From: Botrytis cinerea B05.10
Taxonomy: Eukaryota > Ascomycota > Leotiomycetes > Helotiales > Sclerotiniaceae
Reading direction: 5' to 3'
Assembly (NCBI RefSeq): GCF_000143535.2
Contig: NC_037323.1
Coordinates: 1,612,001-1,676,000, forward strand
Length of the DNA stretch: 64,000 nucleotides
Under the pieces are notes generated by a model. The model did no database searches and was not told the origin of the DNA. It saw only the letters and a program-made list of their open reading frames with translations. A program made the position numbers and the translations under genes. Positions 47,574 to 59,600 of the stretch are shown one piece after another (the stretch's first letter is position 1; every line of letters starts with the position of its first letter).

Positions 47574-48764
47574 ACACAGAGTCCTTTCATCTCTAATAAG
47601 TCTCTTCTTTACTCTTGCGTCTCAATGCGCAAACGATTCATACCAGTCCACTCTAGAGACTTGGGCTTACTTTTCGCACCGCGCACCGCGATTTCTCTTC
47701 TCAGGACCAACTCAAATGTTAGAACGAACGGGAAGTCACTATAGATTGAACGGACTCGCATGTCCATAATTAGCAACTGCTTGTACAGTCCAATATGAAA
47801 AGTACAAGGAATTCTCTTCACTGGTAAAAGATTAGTGAAAGTAAATTAACTATCTTTGTGCTGGGATAAGACGGAACCAAAAGTGATGAGGACAGAGTAA
47901 CTTACTCTTGCCTTTCTGGATTCATTTATTCTGCGAGATTAACCGATCAAACGGATAAATGAGAGGATTACACATACTTACTGATGGTAATCCGATTGAT
48001 ACAACACGCATAGGTTTCCAAGAGGAGGTTCAGACAAGAATGAAAGGAGATGGAGAAGTAAATGATGGATGTGGTTGAGTTCCAATAGAACCCAAAACTG
48101 CAGTAGAGAAAAAAGGGTTCGAGTTCAAAATAGATTCCAACAGAGCAGTTTACAAACCTTTGCAGAATTCAGTATCAATGCAAAGATTTTCAAAGGCTAA
48201 TAATAATAAGTATGTGGTTTCTGAAACTTTTCAGAATCAGACATGCAACAATCATTTTGTCTTGATCAGTGAGCTGCCATAACAAATCCTGTATGTCGTA
48301 TTAAGCCCATGGAAAAACAACCTCCATGACAATAATTTCATTGTCTGCATTCTGTGATGTCTTCATTGGTTCTCTTTAATGATATACCAATACATGGAAA
48401 CCCTCAGAACTACATTGACGGAGTTCAAAGAAAACTGGGCTCGTAGCCACAAGTCCACACACAGAACATACTGACTTTTCGACATTGATGTAGTACTAAA
48501 GAATGGATAGAATGATTCAATTTCGTAATTGCATCGTATCCCAATTGCAAGAGGTAAAGAGTTGACTTCAGCATTCCCCGGAAAGATAATGCGGAGGGGG
48601 TCAAGTATAACCACGTGACAGACTTCGTCCCCCACCATCCGCACACTTAAGCGAACCCACTAATTTCGAAATTGAAGAATTGAATATGTTTTGAAAATTC
48701 TCCTTCTGATTTTTTCCACCTTCAACGACAATTCATAATCCAGTAGTGCGGTCAATCGAACAAG
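47574..48764. other. Region with unassigned splice signals; promoter of RPL5
   Basis: The left half may hold 5' exons or UTR of the unresolved minus-strand gene. The right half (about 48200-48764) precedes the RPL5 start codon and should contain its promoter. No complete gene could be read. Confidence 0.35.
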
Positions 48765-49848
48765 ATGGTAAGTTAAAATCGAAATACTTATGATTGCAGT
48801 ATATCTGCGATCATGGCATTTAAAGCCCAAAGATCCTTGAATCCTTGAAAAGTCAAATAGCAAAATGCTTCGAGAAATTGAAGGTTGCTGACTTTTGGAA
48901 TTTTTACAGCCTTTCACCAAGCTGGTCAAGAACTCCGCGTACTATAGGTGAGCTTAATTCCCCTTTCTCAGTCCAATTTTCGCACTCTAACAATCAATCA
49001 GTCGCTACCAGACTAAGTACAAGCGCCGTCGTTCCGGAAAGACCGATTACTACGCCAGAAAGCGTCTTATCACCCAAGCCAAGAACAAGTACAATGCGCC
49101 AAAATACCGTCTCGTTGTCCGATTCACCAACCGTGATATCGTCATGCAAATCGTTACCTCCGAAATCACTGGTGACAAGGTTTTCTGCGCCGCATACTCC
49201 CACGAGCTCAAGGCCTACGGTATTGAGCACGGTCTTACCAACTGGGCTGCCGCATACTGCACTGGTCTTCTCATCGCCCGTCGTGTCTTGAAGAAGCTCG
49301 GTATGGATAAGGACTTCACCGGTGTTGAGGAGGCTGATGGAGAGTACCAACTCACCGAGGCTGCTGGTGATGAGGAGAGACGTCCATTCAAGGCTTTCCT
49401 TGATGTTGGTCTTCACCGCACTTCCACTGGTGCCCGTATCTTCGGTGCCATGAAGGGTGCTTCCGATGGTGGTATCCTCGTTCCTCACTCCGAGAACCGT
49501 TTCCCAGGTTACGACATGGAAAGCAAGGAGCTCGATGCCGAGACTCTCCGCAAATACATCTTCGGCGGACACGTCGCTGAGTACATGGAGACCCTCGCCG
49601 ATGACGATGAGGAGCGTTACAAGTCCCAATTCCAAGGTTACATTGATGATGAAATAGAGGCCGATGGATTGGAGGAGTTGTACCAAGAGGCCCACAAGGC
49701 TATTCGTGAGGACCCATTCAAGAAGGCTGAGGGAGAGAAGAAATCCAAGGACGAGTATAAGCAAGAGTCTTTGAAGTTCAAGGGACGCAAGTTGACCAAG
49801 GACGAGAAGCGCGAGAGAGTCAAGGCCAAGATTGCCGAATTGAAGTAA
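48765..49848 (+). CDS. RPL5: 60S ribosomal protein uL18 (RPL5)
   Basis: 5S rRNA-binding protein of the large ribosomal subunit. Exons: 48765-48767 (ATG alone), 48910-48947 and 49002-49848, giving 295 aa. The protein begins MPFTKLVKNSAYYSRYQTKY and continues KRRRSGKTDYYARKRLITQA, NKYNAPKYRLVVRFTNRDIV, all diagnostic of eukaryotic L5. Further on, HGLTNWAAAYCTGLLIARRV and SENRFPGYDMESKELDAETL are conserved. The C-terminus is Lys-rich (KRERVKAKIAELK). The first coding exon is just the start codon, followed by GTAAGT, an arrangement seen in highly expressed fungal ribosomal protein genes. Codon use is strongly biased to C-ending codons (GTC, AAG, CGT), unlike its neighbours, as expected for high expression. 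Confidence 0.95.
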
Positions 49849-50805
49849 ATTTTCAAATTAAATTTTCGGATATGGGTTTTCTAGCTAGGCGATAAAAATG
49901 ATATTCCCTTGATACTCTAGAACTTACATATCTTGATGAATGATGAACCAATGTATTTTTAGTATTTCACAAACAAAGTTGACGAAAAAGTCCTGCCTTT
50001 GACTCGTCACTTGATACCTTGTCTGCATACGGAGTATATCTTCTTCTCGCCCCTCTGTTTGAATCGCGCCCTGGTTAAAGTGCTTACTCAGAACTTTCCA
50101 GAACTCCTTTGGGCACAATGCCGGGAACCTCGTCAAAAATGTCACAATAAGGATTTCAATCACCCCCCCTCATCATCATTATGACCTCCCACCCCTCCAC
50201 ATCACATCATGTTCTCTTGAAACTTTTCGCAAGAGTGAATTCTCTTTCCGCACACCTTGTTTTATGTTCTCTTTCGCATCATTGCCCATTGTTGAGTGCT
50301 CAGAAGATTGTGGATTATCAATTGTCGTGCCACTGATTGATCGAATCACATCGAATCACCGAGACTGGGTGGGTGCCGAACTTAAATCCACTTGCACCAA
50401 CCCCGACGAGGACCCCCAAGATCCAACACATGACGATATTCTCCACCGCTCCACTTCATTGCTTCATTGTGTGAGAGTGTCTGATCACTATCGCAAATCG
50501 CCAACGCAATTTATAGTGTACTTGGTGGTTTGTGGCATTTGATTCTGATATACCCATACTACTCAACACATTAATTCATTCACCGTTCCGTCACAATCAT
50601 TTGTGGCACTAACTTGATCATGGATTTGTACCAATAGGAACTGCTCACATCAGCGACGAGACAAATTGCGAGACATCAACAAGCGATAACAAATCTTGGT
50701 TGCGATAATTGCGAAGACTTTTGAAAAAACATCTCTTCGATAACAACCAGGAGACCCTTTCTGACAATTCGCAAGCCGGAGAACATACCTTGAAGGTTTC
50801 TTTAC
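49849..50805. other. Intergenic region, promoter of the Mhp1-like gene
   Basis: Holds the 3' UTR of RPL5 and the leader of the next gene. Only short frames without motifs. Confidence 0.45.
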
Positions 50806-53800
50806 ATGATGGAACAAATGACTGGCGTGGACGTGAGTTGGATGACACACAGCTCAAGCAGCAAAGGTTGGTTCAAGCAATATTTCAAATGAAAATTGAG
50901 ATATATTGAAATATCTGCCAGCTACATGTGTGCGACTAACATGAGTTACTCATTTCAGACCCAAAACGACCTCGTATGGTTCCGAATGCGTCTGGTTCAC
51001 AAGGAAAATCAAGTCCGCCTCCACAGAATGGCTCTACCCCTCCAAAGAATGAAAACGAGCCCGAAATTGCAACAACGCCTCAGCCGATTCCAAATCGACC
51101 AGGTGTATCTAGAAATACCTCTTCGGAAAGGATAGTGACGACAAATGGCACACCACCTAAAGCATCTACATCACCCAACATGTCCCGCAGAAACTCTTGG
51201 TTATCGAGCATATCCTCAAAGTTCTCGGGCTCACCTTCCAGCCATCCGAGCACATCTCCTGGTACTTCACCGGCAGCTTCCCCTATAGAACCTCCAGTGC
51301 AGAGACCTGCGGGACCAAGTGCGCCAAAAAACGCGGTGCTAGTACACGGGGTGAAGGATGATGGCGATGCACCTTACGTTCCAGCTCCTCCGCGGAGTGG
51401 ACCCAGCTTCTTACAGAGTGCCTTACGGAGGCTGTCATCTTCGGGTGGGCAATTGTCTGGATCAGCCAAAGGCCACAATGGATTGTGCGAAAGAAAGGTT
51501 CTGAACGTCGATCATCACCGGGAAAGGTGTCCCATATCTGGGCTTGAACAGTCAAAGCTAAGAAGGGTAGCCTTCTGCGTGGATGTTGAGATAGCCAGTG
51601 GTCCCCGTTATATGGACGATGAAGAGTCCGATGAAATCGATAATAAAAATAAAGAAAAGATGAAGCGGTCCAAAGAAAAGGGAGAAGGCGCCGCGTTGAA
51701 GAATCCGACAAATTCTGTACCCGAGGCGGAACAAGAAGATACTCCAAAAACAAATGTTAGCAAACCTGATGAAAAGCGCACCGGAAGTGCTCAACCAAAG
51801 ACCTCTGAACATGCACCAGAGGCTACAGAATCATCTCCGCCGGTGGAAAAAGACAATACCAAAAAGAAAGAGAAGAAGAAGCGCAGCGAGGAAGAGCGTA
51901 AAGCAAGAAAGGAGAAGAAACGAAGGCTTGCTGAGGCAAATGGTACAATCCCAGTTGAGTTGAAGATTGATGAGAGTGACAGTTCACTCTCACCCACTTC
52001 CAACACTGCCACTCCAAAAACCCATGCTTCGCCTACTACAGATCCTGTTCGAATCTATAGAAGATGCTGTCAATTAAGAGAAACGCCAATACTAAAGAGA
52101 ATCGTTGAGCAGCTCACAGCCTCAGTAGCAACGGCTGCAATACCTGGTCTTGTTGCGAAATTGGATCTCTCTGGTTATTGGCTACAATTACCGGACCTTG
52201 TCACTTTAGGAGACTATTTAGCTGTGGTTCCCGTGAAAGAACTGATAATGGAGAATTGTGGACTTACTGATGAAGGTGTTCGTGTGATTTTGGCTGGTCT
52301 TTTGGCCGCCAAATTACCAACATACGGCCGAAAATCTCACACTCGCAAAGTGGGCCAATATCCTCAGGGTGGTATAATCGAATCGCTAGTATTTAAAAAC
52401 AACAATAAAATCGGTAAAGATGGCTGGCGGCATATCTCTCTGTTTATTAATATGAGCCGGTCGTTGAAGGTTCTAGATTTGTCAAGAATTCCTTTCCCCC
52501 AGGATACTACTACACCAACGACCGGTTCTGGACATCTAAAGAAAACGGATAGTAACACGAGTCATACGAGCAACGAAGTCTCTTGCTTATTATCTAAGGC
52601 TATTGGAGATCGACTCGCTGGTCCAGAATTCGAGCTTTTGAACCTGGGCCATTGTGGCATCAACAGCGAGCAATTAGATGGGTTAGTTGATGGAATTATA
52701 AAATCGGGCTTACGAAGACTTGGTCTCGCGGGTAATGGAATCACGTCAGTAGGGATGGAACATGTTGCTAGATGGATAAAATTTGGCAAGTGCGAAGCCC
52801 TTGATCTTGTTGGTAATGATCTCAAAGATTCTATGGAGATCGTTGCGAATGCTCTTGACGAAGACAACAAAATCTACGCCTTGAGCTTGGCAGACTGTAA
52901 CCTTAATCCGGATTCGCTGTGGCCTCTTTTCCCAGCTCTGGCAAAGCTGAAGAACTTCAAGTTCATCGATTTATCGCAGAACCATGATCTTTTCGAGTCG
53001 AATCCCAGTGCACTTTCTCTCCTGCGCAGGTATGTTCATTATTTTCCCGTTATGTTCGCATGACAATATTATATGCAGAGATTAGTAATTCCTGCACGAT
53101 TGGACATGGTGATCCACAATATCAATCCTTGTTGCATCTAGCCCTACGGTTTCCCGTCGGCCCCATGTACCGAGAAATGATTGAGCGCTTCAGCAAGGCA
53201 AATTGCTAGATGTCATCAAGCTCTGAATGGCAATTTAATTATATGAAGACCGTGTCGGATGTAGCTGCGGCATTTTTACGGTCTCGTAACGCGACCAGTA
53301 GTTTGCTTCACTTATGTCAGCAACTTACACTGCAAGGCTTCAGTGATTATTCTCTCAGCTTTGCTAAATTTACTCTCATTACATTTCCAAGTACGACCAT
53401 AGAGGACATCATTGGCTGACATATCACAGATACTTACCACGTTTGCCTCAACTCAAGCGAATACATTTGACTAATGTATCCATGACCCCGGAACAAGCCA
53501 TCGCCCTTGCAGAAATCTTACCGGAGAGCCCCAGTCTTGCGCATGTGACTCTTATGGAAAATACTCAGCTAGCTGCTCTTGCAAATGCGAAAGATGAAGC
53601 AAGTCAGGAAGAGGCTTGTGCATTATATGCCTCATTGATGGCCGCGGTACGAGTCTCTCAATCAATCGTATGTATCGATATTGAAGTTCCATCAAACGAT
53701 TCGTCCGAGATTGTCAGAGCCTTGGCTAAGCAAGTCGTTGCTTATTGTCTATGGAATATGGAACGTGGCCCAGTTGCAGAAATCAGTGAAGCTGTTGCTG

Positions 53801-54900
53801 CAATCTCTGATCCCCATGCAGCTGCCAATGGAAAAGATGTTGCAGTTCCCGAAGTATTGTTACACATTGTGGGGCACATGGAAGGAGTCCAAGAGAATCA
53901 TGATGATGATGATCCAGCTCCCGATGAAGATTATGTGATTGGTGGGACAGGTGTGGTTAAAGCTTTAGGTATATGTTTGCGAAACAAAGGCAATGACTCT
54001 AGGAGGCCATCAATGGATCAAGCTATCTCCGAATTATCTAGGCCAAGCAGCAGCTCGGCCACCCCGAACAGACCTGTGAAAGGTGGCAAAGCCAAGGATA
54101 TGTCAAAGAATCTATTGGGAAGTGCCAGGAAGATTCGGGCTAGATTACAACCTGCTCTAGTCAAGGAGTCGAAGGCCAGTGATCATCACAATTACAGTAA
54201 GAATTATCCATTGTTTTGCAAATGTACCTTGACTCAACTGATAAATTTAGACCGATTACTATTCCTTGATCATACATTACAAAACATGATCAAAAGATTT
54301 GAAGACGAATTTCCCGAGACCCGCTTGTCGCCATCATTACCCGGCACGGAGCGGACAACTATGACTGATAATGTATATCCACTTCAAACTGATTACGAAG
54401 GATCAGATGTTGAACCCGAACCAATCTTGGCTGAAAATCAACCATCAGATGAAGAGGGAGCACACGAAGAGGGTGGAATTCGCCCCACTCTGTCTCGTCA
54501 CAACTCCGATGTCTCATTGGCCTCTAAAGCACTTTCACAGGAAGAAGGCAGGATGCATCGTTTTGGTCAGAAAATTCGTCGTAATCTTATTAAACCAGAA
54601 GGCGAGGACAAATTACATGGAACTACGGGGCACGAAATTCAACCAGCACATCTACAATTTTTAAGGTCCATGGTTGAAGACCTCCATGGCGAAGACATCA
54701 GAAACAAACTAGAGACCCTAGGCCCAGACGCTGTGATAGCCGAGCTGAACAACGAAGCTAGCATTCTTCGACAGAGACTCATTGAGAATGATCCTGAAGG
54801 TTGGCAGAAATTCAAAGAAAGCCAAGAAGCTATGCAAAGAAATTCAAGTGTAGCAAATATTGGCTCAAATGGGATAGTATCTGAGAGTGCTATCGAGTAA
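50806..54900 (+). CDS. Mhp1-like protein with leucine-rich repeats
   Basis: Predicted 1,182-aa protein. Exons: 50806-50866, 50959-53029, 53430-54196 and 54251-54900. The first ~350 residues are disordered: Pro/Ser/Thr-rich (SPPPQNGSTPPKNENEPEI), with SRRNSWLSSISSKFSGSP and a Lys/Glu-rich stretch (KKKEKKKRSEEERKARKEKK). Residues about 370-860 form leucine-rich repeats of the ribonuclease-inhibitor type (AKLDLSGYWLQLPDLVTLGD, KELIMENCGLTDEGVRVILA, RRLGLAGNGITSVGMEHVAR, LKRIHLTNVSMTPEQAIALA). An acidic, disordered tail follows. In fungi such proteins are annotated as cell wall biogenesis protein Mhp1, after the yeast microtubule-associated protein, on weak similarity. The start is one of two adjacent Met codons. 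Intron 2 is about 400 bp; intron 3 is 54 bp and in frame, so reading through it keeps the frame open. Confidence 0.82.
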
Positions 54901-56009
54901 GATTCAGATACCTTGTATTTTGGACTTTGAGATTACTTGCATGTTTTCATCAGCATGGCGTGGTTTTTTGTGCTACTTATTACTACAGTATACTTCTTAC
55001 ATAGCGTTTTATTTATTGGATAATATGACGGGAATGTGTATCACTAAGGAGGTGAATATTTGTGCAAATCTTGTGGCGTTGAACAGGGGAGGAGGGCATT
55101 TATAACACAAAGCCTTGAATGAAGGGTTGTACAAGTAGATTAGATAATAAGAAGCATAAGTTATGATGTTAGATCGGCGCATATCAACATTTTAAGATTG
55201 ACGGATAATGTTTATGAATTCATCTTACTTTAAAGTTACCAACGTAATAAATAATACACACATATGAAGTACTTCTAGATCTGCCATCACTCTCGACACA
55301 CACACATCTTTCTATACATTGAATACCAGGTGGCGAAAGAAAACTTGCATTCATTAACCTCATAATTCCTTATCCATCCACAGTACAAAATTATCTAAGC
55401 GGCAAAGCTGGTTTCGCCAACAACGTATTTTAGTGATATAGTAAATAACTTCATTCATTCATCCATCCTTCCTTCCATAGCAGAACCAAGAAAATCCAAA
55501 GCAAACCTCCTTCGCAGGTGACCTATCAATTAACGCCTGTGAATACCTAGGAGATGATGGACGATAAACGCACACAACTATCCATTTCGAATCCTTTATC
55601 TTGATTTCCACGATTTCCTACCTTTTTCATGTCTTTTTTTCTTCCCACTCTCTTTTTGATGGCTCTGTCATGAGAATTTCATCCCATTGATTTCACAAAT
55701 CACGTGAAGTCGCTCCGTTCACCTGTCGTGCAGCTGCATGATCCCCGCATCTGCGTATGAATCCTGAAGTCTCCGCTCTTTTCACATCAATGAACAATCC
55801 AGTCCCATAACTGCAACTCCGCCTCTATCTTCTCATTCTTTCATCCACTTCATCTCTCGCTCGCCACCATTCTCCTCTTCCTCTTCCAAAACCATCGCCC
55901 TTCCATTCTCAAACCCACCAATAGTAACAGGCTCCCAGGATCCCTTGATTATCTCTCCATTCCCTTTCGAAATCTTCAGATTACTATTATTCGAGCCCCG
56001 CTCATATAG
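54901..56009. other. Intergenic, convergent 3' ends
   Basis: Between the 3' ends of the Mhp1-like gene and the membrane protein gene. T/C-rich stretches, no coding frame of interest. Confidence 0.45.
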
Positions 56010-56624
56010 TCACGCGCTCATTCTCCTCTCGCTCTCGGCACATGCCTCACATACTCCGCCCCCAAACACGCGCGTGTGGCGACGCCAGCCATCGCCGGAA
56101 ATTATCTCGCCGTTTACGACAGGGGTGTTGGTGAGGGGGTTGGGAGGCTTGGTGTAGGAGCGACGACGGGGGGGAATTTCGGTGGGGGGAGCGGAGCCGC
56201 TTCCACCTCCGTGGATGGGAAAGTAGGGGAGAGGTTCGAGGGGCGAGGGTGGCGTGAAGGGAGGTGGTGGCGGGGGACGAGAAAATGTTTTTGGAGAGCT
56301 GGAGATTGAGGAGGGGGAGGTAGTGAAATCGAAAGAAGACGAGGAGGTTCTTGAGAGAGCGAGGTTGTCGGTATCCAATTTTGGGGTTTCATCCCTGTAT
56401 GAAAAGATATTCATATCGGACTTTTCGAGGAGAGGGGTAGAAGGACGACTTGGTGGGAAATGGTATTGTACTTTTGTTGTAGGACAGCGTTTCCTCCGTA
56501 TGAAGATTGTGATGCAAAGAAAAACGATTCCGCTGAGGAACAGGTAGGGAGTAGGTATTTTGGAGAAGAAGCCATATGCATGTGTGCGAGTTAATCCCGT
56601 GATGGGTTCAGATACGACGGGCAT
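56010..56624 (-). CDS. Single-pass membrane protein with conserved Cys C-terminus
   Basis: Predicted 204 aa from a single exon. I chose the Met at 56624 (MPVVSEPITGLTRTHAYGFF). A longer frame from 56801 adds a segment that looks like untranslated leader. One membrane segment (PYLFLSGIVFLCITIFI) is followed at once by RRKR, suggesting an exterior/lumenal N-terminus and a cytosolic remainder. The middle is Ser/Pro-rich with a poly-Pro run (RPPPPPPFTPPSP). The C-terminus GDGWRRHTRVFGGGVCEACA, then ESERRMSA, has two Cys spaced C-x2-C. I believe it recurs in fungal hypothetical proteins, but from memory only. Function unknown. The high GC and repeats give long shadow frames on the other strand. 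Confidence 0.7.
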   Translation of the reverse strand: MPVVSEPITGLTRTHAYGFFSKIPTPYLFLSGIVFLCITIFIRRKRCPTTKVQYHFPPSRPSTPLLEKSDMNIFSYRDETPKLDTDNLALSRTSSSSFDFTTSPSSISSSPKTFSRPPPPPPFTPPSPLEPLPYFPIHGGGSGSAPPTEIPPRRRSYTKPPNPLTNTPVVNGEIISGDGWRRHTRVFGGGVCEACAESERRMSA

Positions 56625-59600
56625 GATGGATGGATGGTGAGATGAGTCTCGTGATCTCTCTTGTAAAGTTGTCTCTCTGGTGTCGGGGTATTGACAAAAG
56701 ATTGGAGGCTGAGAGAGTAATGGATGAGAGGAGGTGAAGATGGGGGTGTTAGATAACTGTATATATATATAATGAAGTAGATGAAGTATGCATTTGGACA
56801 AATACAGTTGGGAAGATGGAGGCTTAAGTAGAGATTGGAACCGGGTACCTCAAAATGGAATAATGGATTAGAAGATTCTTCGCTAAGGTTACTTACCAGA
56901 ATCGAGGACAATAAAACAAAAACAAACCGAAGTTGCTGTCAGCAAATGATCTTACTCGCATGTAGGAGCATCGCAAAATGTATGTAAGGTAAAACCATTG
57001 GCATCCATGTGGAAGAGACTGTCAGGGACATGCAAGTAAGTCCAAGGCACTCGTGAGATATTTCCTTTTTGCCCTCTTTGGTTTTAGTATACCAATGGTG
57101 AGGAGGCAATGCGATACAAGCCCAGATTAGATGGGGGGGCGTATGAATGGAGCTTCTTGGTGGAATACTTTTAGAGAATCCTTGTCAGGCTTAAAGGATA
57201 TGTCGAGACCTCCAACCCTGTTTCCGGGTTATGCAAAACACCCCACTATAATCCTAGTATTGTACATACAGAAGGTCTTGCTTCAGCCCAACTGGGTAAG
57301 AAATTTGGGGAGAGTGCAGGTTTTGGCTGTCGTTACTAGATGCTTTGTAGATTAGCTTGTTACCACGTTGTAGTTCCCATGTTTTTCTTTTATTGTTTTC
57401 TTCTTCCTGTTCTGCTTTTGTATAGGGTCAGGCATGGGTTCTACATATTCCATTGACCGCAGAATCCCAATGATTGCTCTACATACGGGGAACATATCTC
57501 CAGATATCTTGCTGAGAAAGATATCTATCCATCACTTTGCACCTACTCTGTATCTCCACCTTTCCAACCTTCTGACCAGGACCTCTCCATCAATCACCGC
57601 CAGAAAAGTCACGCGGAGAGGCCTGCCCAGTTAGCCAAAGAGTGGTAGGAAGGGGGTTCCACTCGTAAGGCTGCACGGAGGTGCTACTGTACATACTGGC
57701 TACAAGGCTAGATTTCCTTCGAATCCCTTCACGAATCCCGTGGAGCGATCGCCCGCTTAGTGTTCCAACATTTCTATCGCGAGACTTTCTGATTATGGTA
57801 AAGTCAGGAGTTGATACAGCTCTCCTCATCTCACGGTTGAGCGTCACAATGTACCAAACTGGCAAAATCTGGCTATTTTCGGAGATTTACTGGTCTCAGA
57901 TTTCGTACGAATCGTACTTGGTAGGAATAAATAGGCTTGGAGCACTGGGAAGCACATGGCTTGATACTTTACTGGTACATAGGTACCATTCTACGCCTAC
58001 CTGATGTGCCGCTGTATTATCGCAGCGCATAGCATACCATTCATTTGTTCATCATCCTAAGAGAAGTGCGAATCAGATGAGGAATTAAACGTCAACAAAC
58101 GCGGCTGGTTGTGCCGCCGTATTTCGCACCAATCTCATGTCGATGGTGGGATGAGATGGGTGGATGAGACGGCGGTCGCTGGATTGCAAATTTGCTGGGC
58201 TGGTAATGTTATGTTGCACCATAGGGTTATTGTACGTACAAATGTAAGCTCGGCGTTAGAACCAACAATCGGAAAGTTGGTGATGTTTATGGGATTGTGA
58301 TTCTGTTGACCGGTGAATGTCTGCCTGCATGTAATATAGCAGGTAATGCATTAAGATGTGAAGGTAGAGAGGTTGTCTTGGTGAATATCCGCAGTTGGTA
58401 AGTAGGCCTTCTGAGAGACCCATGCCAAGCCCTACCTAGTATCTACGTTCTTAATAAGTTCTTCTTGACCCTGTAGAATGCCATCCAATGCATGCTTGCT
58501 TGTGGTAATGGCTCTGCAGTCACCCCGTCAATTATCGATAGATAGATGATATAGATCAAGGTCCAAAGAATCTATTTATCTAGGAACCAATACAATTTTC
58601 CATCTTCTACGCAGCATACGAAAGCCATACTCGCTCATGGGAATTCCTAGGCGGCGTAAAAGAAAATCAGGTCGTGTGAGTATTGTTTTTGTCTAAATTA
58701 AACACTTTCTACTTCCTACCTACACCTGGTATCCTTAGTCATAATCCTCTTACTCGTAATATTCAATTTGTGATGAAGATGGAAAAATGGAACAAAATTG
58801 ATTTCGAGTTCAGCTCACATCAGCTTCGGTAGTCGACACTATCCTTCATTTTTGCGACGCCTTTCGGATAGCGCTTCGGATAATTGCAGTTAGGGGTCAC
58901 TGATTGGATCCAAATAATTACCTTGTGGGTATCTTTCAGCTGAATACGCACAGCGGATACTTTTCTTAATAAATGCTCTGGTATTTTACGAGTTTGGAGC
59001 CGATATACCAAGTTGATTTACCATTTGTGAATGATGCGGTAGGGAATTTCCTTGTAACTAAAAAGTGGAAAGGCGGGATTTAATGTTCTCTGAAAAGTTT
59101 CAATCAGCCATAGCCATCAAAGTCGTCCGATGAGGCGGCTTTCAAAGTAACAGCATGGTCCGTATATCTGGGTAGATGAGTTGTGGACGGCATTGATGGT
59201 TGGCATGAAATACGCGAATGGATAGATGAAGGGGTTGGTATTAACAAACGAACTTCAACAGGGAAACGCGGCTGCGATAATGCAACCATAGATTTGGAGA
59301 AAATACGACCTTCAAACCGGCTCAGATACGCCAAGATCGCTACCAATGGTTAATCACTTGCTAAGGTCTTTCTGGCCCTTTCTGGGTTACTTTCGAGATA
59401 TCTAACATTTAGTAAACGTTTGTATGAAGGGACCTATTAGATCGGCATGTCGCCATCAATGTAAATACCTCTTGACCCGAGATTACTTCGAATGTTCTAA
59501 AAAAAACCTTTAAGTTTACGCATCATGATAACCTCAATTCTAGATTATGCAAAGATCGACAGAACAAGAACGAGTTCAGCCGGTAATGTCATGCGGCTCT

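Noticed and set aside
48768..48909. Possible box C/D snoRNA in RPL5 intron 1
   Set aside because: A CTGA is present, but it is also the branch point. The candidate C box is imperfect and no terminal stem pairs.
49457..49657. Second plus-strand frame inside RPL5
   Set aside because: Overlaps the conserved RPL5 frame and has no motif.
48994..49764. 256-codon minus-strand frame opposite RPL5
   Set aside because: Antisense of a strongly codon-biased ribosomal protein gene; the Leu/Ser/Val/Gly-rich product has no family resemblance.
53210..53419. 69-codon frame in the long Mhp1-like intron
   Set aside because: Joining the LRR exons directly gives continuous conserved sequence. The frame has no motif and no good flanking donor.
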